Assembly (NCBI GenBank): GCA_964457065.1
Contig: CAYWDQ010000013.1
Location: 1 to 39,400 of the forward strand
Direction: 5' to 3'
Source: Bog-473 sp964457065
GTDB lineage: Bacteria > Actinomycetota > Acidimicrobiia > Acidimicrobiales > RAAP-2
DNA: 39,400 nt
The notes beneath the pieces are model-generated. The model was not told the DNA's origin. It saw only the letters and a list, made by a program, of their open reading frames with translations, and searched no databases. The position numbers and the translations under genes are program-made. Of this stretch, positions 1 through 7,240 are shown in pieces (the stretch's first letter is position 1; every line of letters begins with the position of its first letter).

Positions 1-2
1 AC

Positions 3-1154
3 GCGAACGCGGTGATCCTCCCGCTGGCCGCGCTCCTCAACGGGATCGGCTACGTGATCATCGCCCGCTGGGACCCGGGCCAGGCCAAGGGGCAGGCGGC
101 CTGGGCGGCACTCGGCGTCGTGCTGTACGTGACCACCCTCCTGGTGGTGCGCTACTCGCGCGATCTCGAGCGCTACCGCTACCTGCTCCTCCTCCTCGCC
201 GGCGCGCTCCTGGTGGCGCCGCTCTTCTTCTCCCCCATCTACGGCGCTCGCCTCTGGGTCCACTTCGGCGGCCTGGAATTCCAACCGATCGAGTTCTCCA
301 AGATCCTGCTGTGCATCTTCTTCGCCTCCTACTTCGCCGAGAACAAGGAGATGCTCTCCATCCCCACCGCCCGGGTGGGCAACCGCCTCGTCCTCGACCC
401 CCGCCCGTTGGTGCCGCTCGTCGTGGCGTGGGGCGCCGCCATGGCGGTGATCGGCCTGGAGGACGACATCGGCTTCGCCGCCCTCCTCTTCGTCCTGTTC
501 ATCGGCCTGCTGTGGATCACGACAGGTCGGGTCGGCTACCTCGTCCTGGGGCTCGTGCTGTTCGGGGTCGGCGCGTACATCGCCGCCCGCTACTTCGGGC
601 AGGTGCACACCCGCGTCGAGGGATGGCTGGACCCGTGGCCCACCGCGACGAACCAGAATCCGGGGGGCTACCAGCTCAGCCAGGCCTGGTACAGCATGGG
701 CGCCGGAGGGGTGGGCGGGACCGGCCTGGGCTTCGACCACTACGCCTATCTGATCCCCGAGCTGACGAGCGACATGATCTTCGCCGCCATCGGGACCGAG
801 ATGGGGCTGGTCGGCTGCGTCGCGGTGGTGATGGCCTTCATCCTCTTGGTGGGCGCGGGCTTCCGCGTGGCGCAGACGGCCCGCTCCGACTTCTCACGCC
901 TCTTGGCGACCGGCCTGACCCTCATCATCGGCTTCCAGGCGTTCTTCATCATGGCCGGGGTGGTGCGGCTGTTGCCCTTCACCGGCATCACGCTGCCGTT
1001 CGTGGCCTACGGCGGCTCGTCGCTGCTGGCCAATTACATCCTCATCGCGCTGATGCTGCGCATCTCGGACGAGGGTGCCCAGGCCCAGGCGGCCATGATC
1101 GCCGCCGGCGCGGCCGGCGGGCCGGGCGAGCACCCCATGGTCCCGGCGCGCTGA
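3..1154 (+). CDS. FtsW/RodA/SpoVE family SEDS protein, 5'-truncated
   Basis: Peptidoglycan glycosyltransferase of the SEDS family, an integral membrane enzyme that polymerises lipid II, normally with a class B penicillin-binding protein. The open frame runs off the left edge of the window (first complete codon at base 3), so the GTG at 12 is probably internal. About 383 residues are visible with roughly nine hydrophobic segments. Family landmarks are a DDIG segment near residue 152 (the usual form is Q/K-x-D-L-G), the IPELTSDMIFAAIG segment before the late helices, and the C-terminal LPFTGITLPFVAYGGSS signature. The C-terminal tail is a short Ala/Gly stretch. It converges on the aquaporin gene and no PBP gene follows it. 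In actinobacteria such a gene often sits with pbpA and pknB, but the upstream side is not visible. The family is certain; FtsW versus RodA is not resolved. Confidence 0.9.
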   Translation, partial: ANAVILPLAALLNGIGYVIIARWDPGQAKGQAAWAALGVVLYVTTLLVVRYSRDLERYRYLLLLLAGALLVAPLFFSPIYGARLWVHFGGLEFQPIEFSKILLCIFFASYFAENKEMLSIPTARVGNRLVLDPRPLVPLVVAWGAAMAVIGLEDDIGFAALLFVLFIGLLWITTGRVGYLVLGLVLFGVGAYIAARYFGQVHTRVEGWLDPWPTATNQNPGGYQLSQAWYSMGAGGVGGTGLGFDHYAYLIPELTSDMIFAAIGTEMGLVGCVAVVMAFILLVGAGFRVAQTARSDFSRLLATGLTLIIGFQAFFIMAGVVRLLPFTGITLPFVAYGGSSLLANYILIALMLRISDEGAQAQAAMIAAGAAGGPGEHPMVPAR

Positions 1155-1174
1155 GGTCCGGCCTCGACGACGGC

Positions 1175-1202
1175 GGCGCAGGCCCGCCCGTGCGGGCTGC
1201 GC
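1175..1202. terminator. Hairpin between convergent SEDS and aquaporin genes
   Basis: GCGCA (1176-1180) pairs with TGCGC (1198-1202) and GCCCGC (1182-1187) pairs with GCGGGC (1192-1197). One G is bulged and the loop is CCGT, giving an 11-bp stem between two converging stop codons. It has no T-tract on either side, so it may be a transcript-end barrier rather than a classical intrinsic terminator. Confidence 0.5.
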
Positions 1203-1212
1203 GGCCGGCGGG

Positions 1213-2058
1213 TCACGACTGGCCCGCGTTCTCCACTTCGGTGAAGAGCGCGCCCTGGGCCGCGCCCGACCCCGCTAGGCCACCGCCGCTGCCGCGCAGC
1301 ACGAAGGCGATGCCCACGGCGAGGACCGCGCCGGCGAGGGGGCCGGCGACGTAGACCCAATAGTCGGTGAAAGTCCTCGACACCAGGTCGGGGCCGAAGG
1401 TGCGGGCCGGGTTCATCGACGCGCCCGAGATGGGGCTGCCCCACAGGCCCGCCAGCGCGATGTACGAACCCACACCGAGGGCGCCGATGATGCCGACGTT
1501 CTGCGCCCCCGACGCCGTGCCCAGGATCACGCTCACGAGGCCCATGGTCAAGATGAGCTCCATCCAGAAGGCGGCCATGGCCGAGTACCCGTGCGCCGGG
1601 TAGTTGGACCCGTACGTCGCCGACACGTTGATGACCGCACGGAGGAACAGCGCGGCCAGCGCGGCGCCGGCGAGCTGGGCCACGATGTAGGCGGGCACGC
1701 GTTGCCAGGGGAAGTCACGGCGCAGGGCGAAGGCGATCGAGACCGCCGGGTTGAGGTGGGCGCCGGAGATCTTGCCCATGAACAGGATGATGGCCAGCAC
1801 CATGAGGCCGGGCGCCACCACCGCCGCGCTGTGGCTGATCACCCCGGGGAACGCATGGCCCATCATGCCGCCGCCGGCCGCCACCAGCACCAAGAAGAAC
1901 GTGCCGAGCACCTCGGAGAAGATGCGCCGCCACTCCTGGCGCGGGTCCTTGAAGTCGGCGATGCGGTCGAGGATGCCCTGCTCGTAGTGCGCCAGCGGCC
2001 CGAGGGTGTTCTGGACAAGGCCCTCCGTTGTGACGGGTGTGCTCGACGGACTCGTCAT
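1213..2058 (-). CDS. MIP family channel (aquaporin / aquaglyceroporin-like)
   Basis: Membrane channel for water or small neutral solutes. Both NPA boxes are present: SGAHLNPAV after helix 2 and SGASMNPAR after helix 5, the second followed by the pore Arg. Six hydrophobic segments fit the MIP fold, with a roughly 45-residue N-terminal cytosolic extension. I chose the ATG at 2058 (281 aa) because an AAGGGGAG ribosome site lies 8 bases upstream; an in-frame ATG at 2064 is too close to that site, and the frame opens further to 2151. By alignment to GlpF and AqpZ from memory, the selectivity-filter positions appear to be Pro (helix 2), Gly (helix 5), Ala and Arg, smaller than in classical water channels. 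The substrate is therefore unclear. It is divergent from the alkylsulfatase gene across 255 bases. Confidence 0.9.
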   Translation of the reverse strand: MTSPSSTPVTTEGLVQNTLGPLAHYEQGILDRIADFKDPRQEWRRIFSEVLGTFFLVLVAAGGGMMGHAFPGVISHSAAVVAPGLMVLAIILFMGKISGAHLNPAVSIAFALRRDFPWQRVPAYIVAQLAGAALAALFLRAVINVSATYGSNYPAHGYSAMAAFWMELILTMGLVSVILGTASGAQNVGIIGALGVGSYIALAGLWGSPISGASMNPARTFGPDLVSRTFTDYWVYVAGPLAGAVLAVGIAFVLRGSGGGLAGSGAAQGALFTEVENAGQS

Positions 2059-2313
2059 GCGCATCGCTCCCCTTCGTGTGCCCGCGTGGGCAAGCTCGTG
2101 CCCATCCCCTGATCGGTGTCGCCTCGATTCTCGGGGCAGGGCTTCCCGCACGAGTCTCGGGCATGCGGCGAGTCAGGTCCTAGGGCCGAAAGTCACTGAA
2201 ATCGGGGTTGGGCAGCTTCGACCACGACGACGGCGGCGCCCGGGCGCGAGCCGACTGCCCCTGGGGGACAATCACTCGGGGAGATCCGGGGATCCGGAGA
2301 AGAGGAGCGCGCC

Positions 2314-4134
2314 ATGCCAGCCGATTTCAACGACCGGACCGACTTCGAGAACGCCGACCAGGGGTTCATCGCGAGCATCGAGCCCATGACGATCAGCGAC
2401 GCCGAGGGGCGCCAGGTCTGGGAGATGGACGGGTGGGCCTTCTTGCAGGGCACCTGCCCCGAGACCGCCAACGCGAGCCTGTGGCGGCAGGGGCAGCTGA
2501 ATTGCCGCCACGGCCTCTACGAGGTCACCGAGGGCATCTACCAGGTGCGCGGCTTCGACCTCTCGAACATGACCCTCGTCGAGAGCGACCACGGCGTCAT
2601 CGTCATCGACCCCCTCGTCTCCCAGGAGACGGCGGCGGCGGCCCTGGCTCTCTACCGGGCCCACCGCGGCGAGCGGGCCGTCACGGCGGTCATCTACACC
2701 CACGCCCACATCGACCACTTCGGGGGCGTGCTCGGCGTCGTCGACCGGGACACCGACGTGCCGATCCTCGCTCCCGAGCACTTCTTGGAGCACGCCGTCT
2801 CGGAGAACGTCTATGCGGGCACAGCCATGCTCCGCCGGGGCTACTACTACGGCGGCGTCACGCTGCCCAAGGGCGCCAAGGGCACGTTGGGCATGGGCCT
2901 CGGACCGACGGTGTCGACCGGGTCGGTGGGGCTCATCGCCCCCACCCTCGACATCACCAGCACGGGGCAGGAGGAGGTGCTCGACGGCGTCCGCATCGTG
3001 TTCCAGTCCACGCCCGGGACCGAGTGCCCGGCCGAGATGAACTTCTACTTCCCGGACCACCGGGCCCTGTGCCTGGCCGAGAACGCCACCCACAACCTGC
3101 ACAACCTCTTGACGCTGCGGGGGGCGCAGGTGCGGGACCCGCGCATCTGGTCGCGCTACCTCGCCGAGGCCATGGAGCTCTTCGCCAACCGGTCCGACGT
3201 GGCCTTCGCCTCGCACCACTGGCCGACCTGGGGCGCCGACAACATCGTCACGTACCTGGCCGGGCAACGGGACCTGTACGCGTACCTTCACGACCAGACG
3301 CTGCGGCTCATGAACAAGGGCTACGTGGGCGCCGAGATCGCGGAGATGCTCGAGATGCCGCCGGGGCTCGACGCGGCGTGGCACACCCACGGGTACTACG
3401 GGTCGGTCAACCACAACGTCAAGGCCATCTACCAGCGCTACCTCGGGTGGTACGACGGCAATCCCGCGCACCTGTGGCAGCACCCGCCCGTTGCCGCCGC
3501 CGAGCGCTACGTCCAGGTCATCGGCGGAGTGGACGCGACGGTGGCCAAGGCGATCTCCTTCCTCGAGAAGGGCGACCTGCGCTTCGCCGCCGAGCTGGCC
3601 AGTCACGCCGTCTTCGCCGCCCCGGACAGCGAGACGGCCCGCCAGGTGCTCTGTACGGCCCTGACCGAGCTCGGTTACGGGTCGGAGTGCGCCACCTGGC
3701 GCAACTGCTTCCTGATCGGGGCCCAGGAACTGTTCCACCCGATCGAGCACACAGAGGTCAGCTCGGCCGGGATGGCGCCCGCCCTCACCGTCACCCAGCT
3801 CTTCGACTCCGTCGCCATCCGGATCAACGGGCCCAAGGCGTGGAGCGAGCGCCTGCGCATCAACTGGACGATCACGGGCGGCGGGGGCAGCGGCGACGTC
3901 TCGGGTGCCCGGGACTACCGAATGGAGCTGAGCAACGGTGCACTCATCCACTTCCCCACCACGCTGCGCGAGGACGCCGACCTCTCGGTCACGTTGACCA
4001 AGGCCCAGCTCATCGGATTGCTGGCCGAAGGCCGGAGCGACGGGGTCGACATGTCCGGGGACGCCGGCGTGCTGGCCACCCTGATCGGGCTCATCGACAG
4101 CCCCGATCCCGACTTCGCGGTGGTCACTCCGTAG
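2314..4134 (+). CDS. Class III alkyl sulfatase-like metallo-beta-lactamase fold protein
   Basis: Predicted linear alkylsulfatase of the SdsA1/BDS1 type, hydrolysing alkyl sulfate esters to alcohol and sulfate. Residues about 75-310 form a metallo-beta-lactamase domain with the metal motif THAHIDH (H130, H132, D134, H135), acidic ligands E237 (in TECPAE) and E256 (in AENATHN), and the H301-H302 pair in ASHHWPTWG. This matches the dinuclear zinc layout of the family. A helical dimerisation region follows (about 320-480), then a C-terminal SCP2-like domain (about 490-606) expected to bind the alkyl chain. At 606 aa it is slightly short for the family. There is no obvious signal peptide, unlike secreted SdsA1, so a cytoplasmic site is inferred. 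Start: ATG with GAGGAG 7-8 bases upstream. A possible -10 GACAAT lies at 2267-2272. Substrate specificity cannot be read from sequence. Confidence 0.92.
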   Translation: MPADFNDRTDFENADQGFIASIEPMTISDAEGRQVWEMDGWAFLQGTCPETANASLWRQGQLNCRHGLYEVTEGIYQVRGFDLSNMTLVESDHGVIVIDPLVSQETAAAALALYRAHRGERAVTAVIYTHAHIDHFGGVLGVVDRDTDVPILAPEHFLEHAVSENVYAGTAMLRRGYYYGGVTLPKGAKGTLGMGLGPTVSTGSVGLIAPTLDITSTGQEEVLDGVRIVFQSTPGTECPAEMNFYFPDHRALCLAENATHNLHNLLTLRGAQVRDPRIWSRYLAEAMELFANRSDVAFASHHWPTWGADNIVTYLAGQRDLYAYLHDQTLRLMNKGYVGAEIAEMLEMPPGLDAAWHTHGYYGSVNHNVKAIYQRYLGWYDGNPAHLWQHPPVAAAERYVQVIGGVDATVAKAISFLEKGDLRFAAELASHAVFAAPDSETARQVLCTALTELGYGSECATWRNCFLIGAQELFHPIEHTEVSSAGMAPALTVTQLFDSVAIRINGPKAWSERLRINWTITGGGGSGDVSGARDYRMELSNGALIHFPTTLREDADLSVTLTKAQLIGLLAEGRSDGVDMSGDAGVLATLIGLIDSPDPDFAVVTP

Positions 4135-4165
4135 TCGCCGGACATCCGCCGCTGGTCGTGCACAG

Positions 4166-4189
4166 CCCGGGCCTTCAGGGGCCGTCGGG
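4166..4189. terminator. Hairpin at convergent gene ends
   Basis: CCCG-GGCC (4166-4173) pairs with GGCC (4180-4183) and CGGG (4186-4189), with a 6-base loop and a 2-base bulge. It sits at the converging ends of the alkylsulfatase and MhuD-like genes and includes the latter's stop codon. There is no T-tract, so support is modest. Confidence 0.3.
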
Positions 4190-4504
4190 GTTCGAGCCGC
4201 CGGCCACCTCGTAGGACCACAATTCCGAGGACACCGACACCGGCCCGCCGTGCGGGGACGGGCGGTCGGCGCCGGCATGCCCGTGGGCGAAGGCCGGCGA
4301 GGACACCCAGCTCTGGAAGGACGCCTCGTCGCGCCAGCGGGTCACGACGAGCCATTGGCGGCGGTCGTCAGTGGGGCGCAGCAGCTCGAAGCCCTCGAAG
4401 CCCTCCTGGTTGTCCACGGCCCCGGCGCGGGCGGCGAAGCGGCGGGCCAGCTCGTCGCCGGCGTCGGCGGGCACCGTGATGGCGTTGATCTTGATGACGG
4501 TCAT
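4175..4504 (-). CDS. MhuD-like haem-degrading monooxygenase (ABM/IsdG family)
   Basis: Small ferredoxin-like alpha/beta barrel protein of 109 aa. The first 70 residues follow mycobacterial MhuD closely as I recall it: (V/I)KINAI-VPA-AG-EL--RFA-RA-AV-N--GF-GF-LLRP. MhuD and IsdG relatives dimerise, bind haem in the cytoplasm and open the porphyrin, releasing iron. N7 and W66, matching the catalytic Asn and Trp of MhuD, are present. The axial His of MhuD (H75) is displaced: here the segment reads AFAHGHAG, with H74 and H76. The gene lies 49 bases behind the DUF151 gene, on the same strand as rodA. A perfect 14-bp palindrome sits just upstream of its ATG, suggesting separate control. The ribosome site is weak. 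Alternative: a general antibiotic-biosynthesis-type monooxygenase, less likely given the MhuD match. Confidence 0.85.
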   Translation of the reverse strand: MTVIKINAITVPADAGDELARRFAARAGAVDNQEGFEGFELLRPTDDRRQWLVVTRWRDEASFQSWVSSPAFAHGHAGADRPSPHGGPVSVSSELWSYEVAGGSNPDGP

Positions 4505-4509
4505 AGCCC

Positions 4510-4523
4510 GATCTGATCAGATC
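4510..4523. promoter_or_regulatory. 14-bp perfect palindrome upstream of haem monooxygenase gene
   Basis: GATCTGATCAGATC is fully self-complementary, and two further C:G pairs match outside single mismatches on each side (4507-4508 with 4525-4526). It begins 5 bases before the ATG of the MhuD-like gene and lies in the 49-base gap after the DUF151 gene. The position suits an operator or roadblock for a dimeric repressor. It does not look like an IdeR or Fur box. Confidence 0.4.
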
Positions 4524-4553
4524 CGGTGGCCCACCGCTGGGCGGCGGGCCGGG

Positions 4554-5090
4554 TCAGGCGGCGTCGAGCGGATCGACGTCGCCCAGGGTCTCGAGCAACC
4601 GCTCGTCGACCAGGATCGGCGCCGGCACGGGCATGCGCAGCGCCAGCACGATCCCGTCGGAAGGGCGGCAGTCGACCCGCTCGCGACCCCCCGGGGTCAT
4701 CACGTCGAGCTCGGCCAGCAGCGTCCCCTCCTCGCGACCCACCAGCCGCACCGCGATGACGTCGATGCGGGCCCGCTGGAGCACCTGCATGAACAGCTCG
4801 TGGGTCATGGGGCGACGACCCTCCATGCGACGCATGGCCTGGGCGATCGCCGTCCCCTCGGGCAGCCCCACCGGGAACACCAGCGTGCGCATCGGCGGCT
4901 CCGACTCCACGAGGGTGACCGCGGGGTACTGCGAGGGCAGGTCGAGCAACACGTCCTCGACGTCCATCACCCGGAACGACGCGACCGGTGCGGGCTGGGC
5001 CGCCTCGGGCTCTGGCCCCTCGGTCGTCTCGGTCGTCTCGGTCGTCTCGGGCCCGGGCACCGCCTCCACCTGCGGTCCCACGTCGGTCAC
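4554..5090 (-). CDS. Bifunctional nuclease family (DUF151) protein
   Basis: 178-aa protein. Residues about 38-170 form a BFN/DUF151 domain, recognised by RRPMTHELFMQVLQ, the strand GTLLAELDVM, and DCRPSDGIVLALRMPVPAPILV. Family members are described as nucleases with DNase and RNase activity, or are of unknown role in bacteria; no catalytic residue is established here. The first 37 residues are a disordered acidic Pro/Ala/Thr tail containing TTETTETTE, encoded by a 9-bp tandem repeat. It starts with GTG, overlapping the rodA stop codon by 4 bases (GTGA), with a good GGAGGAG ribosome site 6 bases upstream inside rodA. The two genes are therefore probably translationally coupled. Confidence 0.85.
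   Translation of the reverse strand: MTDVGPQVEAVPGPETTETTETTEGPEPEAAQPAPVASFRVMDVEDVLLDLPSQYPAVTLVESEPPMRTLVFPVGLPEGTAIAQAMRRMEGRRPMTHELFMQVLQRARIDVIAVRLVGREEGTLLAELDVMTPGGRERVDCRPSDGIVLALRMPVPAPILVDERLLETLGDVDPLDAA
5021..5047. repeat. 9-bp tandem repeat, 3 copies, in DUF151 gene
   Basis: CGGTCGTCT occurs three times head to tail. It encodes the TTE-TTE-TTE run in the disordered N-terminal tail of the DUF151 protein. Copy-number change would add or remove three residues without a frameshift. Confidence 0.9.
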
Positions 5091-6238
5091 CTGAATCTCC
5101 TCCGTGCACCCACGCTCAGTGCGAGGCCCACCGCGGCGAAGAACACGAGCACCGCCGTCCCCCCGTAGCTGACGAACGGGAGCGGGATCCCGGTGATGGG
5201 CATGATGCCCATGGTCATCCCGGCGTTCTGGAACACGCTGAAGGCGATGAACGCGAACAGCCCGGCGCAGATCAGGCGGCCGAAGACGTCCCGCGCCACC
5301 ACCGCGGCGTGCAGCACCCGCCAGGCGATGATGCCGAGCAGGGACAGCAGCCCCACCGAACCGACGAACCCGAGCTGCTCACCCACCGCCGTGAAGATGA
5401 AGTCGGTCTGCTGCTCGGGCACGTAGCCGAGATTCGTCTGCGCGCCGTGACCGATCCCCGAGCCGAACAGCCCGCCCGACCCGATGGCGTTCTTCGCCTG
5501 TTGCCCGTTGTAGATCGCCTCCTGCACGTACGGGTTCGTGCTGTGCGAATTCGGGTTCAAGAAGGTCGTCAGCCGGGCGATCTGGTAGTGGTGCAGCAGC
5601 CCGCCGTCCACGGCCACGAGCGCGACGAGAACGGTGCCGATGAGCAGCATCACCAGGATCCTGATCGGCAGGCCGGCCACGGCCAGCATGACGAGGAGCA
5701 CGATCACCATGATCATCGCCGTGCCCAGGTCGGGCTGCAGCAGGACGAGCACGATCGGGATGCCGGCCATGATCAGCAAACGGAAGACGTCGCGCCAGGC
5801 CAACCCCTCCTCGTCGCGGCGCGCGCAGTACGACGCCACGGCCAGTATGAGCGCCAGGACGGCGAATTCGGAGGGCTGCAATTGCAGCGGGCCCACGCTG
5901 AACCAGCGCGCGGCGCCCTGGGCGCTGCTCCCCACGACGAAGACGCCGACGAGCGCCAGCACGATCAACCAGTAGAGGACCGTGGCCAGGGGTTCGAGCC
6001 TCCGGTAGTCGAAGACGGCCACCACCAGCATGGTGATGACCCCGAGGACGACGAAGAGCCCCTGTTTCTTCAGGAAGGACTTGGGATCCTCGCCCTGGGC
6101 CAGCAGCGGGCCGCGGGTCGCGGTGTAGACCATGACCACACCGATCACCGATACCAGCAGCGTGGCGACGACGAGGATCAGGTCGAACGGGGGGACGCTG
6201 CGGCGGGAGGCAACGTGTGTTCGGGCGAGTGTGGTCAT
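5087..6238 (-). CDS. rodA: RodA-type SEDS peptidoglycan glycosyltransferase
   Basis: Second SEDS protein of the window, 383 aa, complete. It has about ten transmembrane segments and the family signatures QPDLGTAMI (near residue 170), the extracellular VPEQQTDFIFTAVGEQLG segment containing the conserved Asp, and the C-terminal ITGIPLPFVSYGGT. It should polymerise glycan strands during elongation with a class B PBP, but no PBP or mreBCD gene is adjacent. The ATG at 6238 lies 29 bases from the divergent mscS start, and the intergenic core carries a TATTCT -10 candidate on this strand. It is the first gene of the leftward set rodA - DUF151 - MhuD-like. RodA rather than FtsW is chosen from overall similarity and the complete canonical motifs; the FtsW alternative is not excluded. 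Confidence 0.88.
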   Translation of the reverse strand: MTTLARTHVASRRSVPPFDLILVVATLLVSVIGVVMVYTATRGPLLAQGEDPKSFLKKQGLFVVLGVITMLVVAVFDYRRLEPLATVLYWLIVLALVGVFVVGSSAQGAARWFSVGPLQLQPSEFAVLALILAVASYCARRDEEGLAWRDVFRLLIMAGIPIVLVLLQPDLGTAMIMVIVLLVMLAVAGLPIRILVMLLIGTVLVALVAVDGGLLHHYQIARLTTFLNPNSHSTNPYVQEAIYNGQQAKNAIGSGGLFGSGIGHGAQTNLGYVPEQQTDFIFTAVGEQLGFVGSVGLLSLLGIIAWRVLHAAVVARDVFGRLICAGLFAFIAFSVFQNAGMTMGIMPITGIPLPFVSYGGTAVLVFFAAVGLALSVGARRRFR

Positions 6239-6249
6239 AACGCGGATTC

Positions 6250-6267
6250 CCGGCCAGAATACCGGCC
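6250..6267. promoter_or_regulatory. Shared divergent promoter core of rodA and mscS
   Basis: The 29-base gap between the two start codons contains CCGGCC (6250-6255), AGAATA (6256-6261) and CCGGCC (6262-6267). Read leftward, the centre is TATTCT, a TANNNT -10 for rodA. Read rightward, CAGAAT (6255-6260) lies 7 bases before the GTG of mscS, the spacing expected for a leaderless transcript. The two self-complementary GGCCGG-type boxes flank the core symmetrically. No clear -35 element is seen. Confidence 0.4.
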
Positions 6268-7227
6268 GTGACCCCTGGATCCCTGGCGCCGACCGATGCC
6301 CTGGTGGGCACCCTCGGCACCGTCAATCAGGTCGACCAGGGCGGGGGCTGGCTCTACCACCTCCTGACCAAGCTGGGCGTGAGCCCGGACACGGCGTCGA
6401 CCGTCACCGACCTCGTCATCCGCCCGCTCGGCATCATCTTCGTCGTCGTCGTGGCGCTCATCGCCGCTCGATACGGAGCGAAGGTCATCCGGCGCATCCT
6501 CGAGCGGGTCGCCAACCAGGCCGCCAGCCGGTCCGGCTCGCAGCGGGCAGGGGCCCGGGTCGCCACCATGTCGGGCGTCGTGGCGAACATCTGGCGCTTC
6601 TTCGTCTTCGTGGTGGCGGGCGCCATCGTGCTCGGCATGCTCGGCATCAACCTCACACCCCTGCTGGCCAGCGCGACCATCATCGGCGCCACGCTCGGCT
6701 TCGGGGCACAGCAGATCGTGCGCGACTACTTCTCGGGCATCCTGATGACGGTGGAGGACCAGTACAACGTCGGCGACTCCGTGACGGTGGGAGGCGTCAC
6801 CGGCGTCGTGGAGGACGTCACCATGCGCCTCACCCGATTCCGCGGCGTCGACGGCACCATGTACATCATCCCCAACGGTGACATACGCCTCGTCGGCAAC
6901 CTCTCGCGCGGCTGGGCCCGCGCCGTCGTGGACCTCACCCTGCCCGGCGCCTCCGCCGCCGACCTCGAAACCGTACGGCGTGTCATCGAGGAGGCGGCGC
7001 ACCGCGTCGCCTCCGATCCCGCGTTCGCCGCGCACTGCACCGAGCCGCCGCACCTCGTGGGCCTCCTCGCAGCGGATTCGTCGACCATCACGATGCGGGT
7101 GACCCTTCTGACGGTCCCGTCCCAACGCGACGCGCTGACCCGTGCCCTGCGTGAGCAGGCAGTCATCGCGCTGGCGCAGGCGCACCTCTGGCCCGCCGAC
7201 GCCACGCCGCCCGCCGCGCCGAGCTGA
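6268..7227 (+). CDS. mscS: Small-conductance mechanosensitive channel, MscS family
   Basis: 319-aa membrane channel that opens under membrane tension to release solutes after osmotic downshock. Hydrophobic segments lie at about 49-68, 107-125 and 132-160. The last is the pore-lining helix with the small-residue pattern TIIGATLGFGAQQIVRDYFSG. It is followed by the beta domain VEDQYNVGDSVTVGGVTGVVEDV and the signature IIPNGDIRLVGNLSRGW, then an alpha/beta C-terminal vestibule domain with an insertion around residues 225-300. The GTG start has no ribosome site; with CAGAAT 7 bases upstream, leaderless translation is likely. It converges on aroE. The neighbouring aquaporin (1.2-2.1 kb) may also serve osmotic balance, though the two are not in one operon. 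Confidence 0.92.
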   Translation: MTPGSLAPTDALVGTLGTVNQVDQGGGWLYHLLTKLGVSPDTASTVTDLVIRPLGIIFVVVVALIAARYGAKVIRRILERVANQAASRSGSQRAGARVATMSGVVANIWRFFVFVVAGAIVLGMLGINLTPLLASATIIGATLGFGAQQIVRDYFSGILMTVEDQYNVGDSVTVGGVTGVVEDVTMRLTRFRGVDGTMYIIPNGDIRLVGNLSRGWARAVVDLTLPGASAADLETVRRVIEEAAHRVASDPAFAAHCTEPPHLVGLLAADSSTITMRVTLLTVPSQRDALTRALREQAVIALAQAHLWPADATPPAAPS

Positions 7228-7240
7228 GTAGGCGCGCGGC

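Noticed and set aside
2272..4278. 668-codon open frame on the minus strand opposite the alkylsulfatase, and a 668-codon plus-strand frame from 2208
   Set aside because: Both are high-GC shadow frames; the composition is Arg/Gly/Pro-rich without motifs, while the 2314-4134 frame has a full catalytic site.
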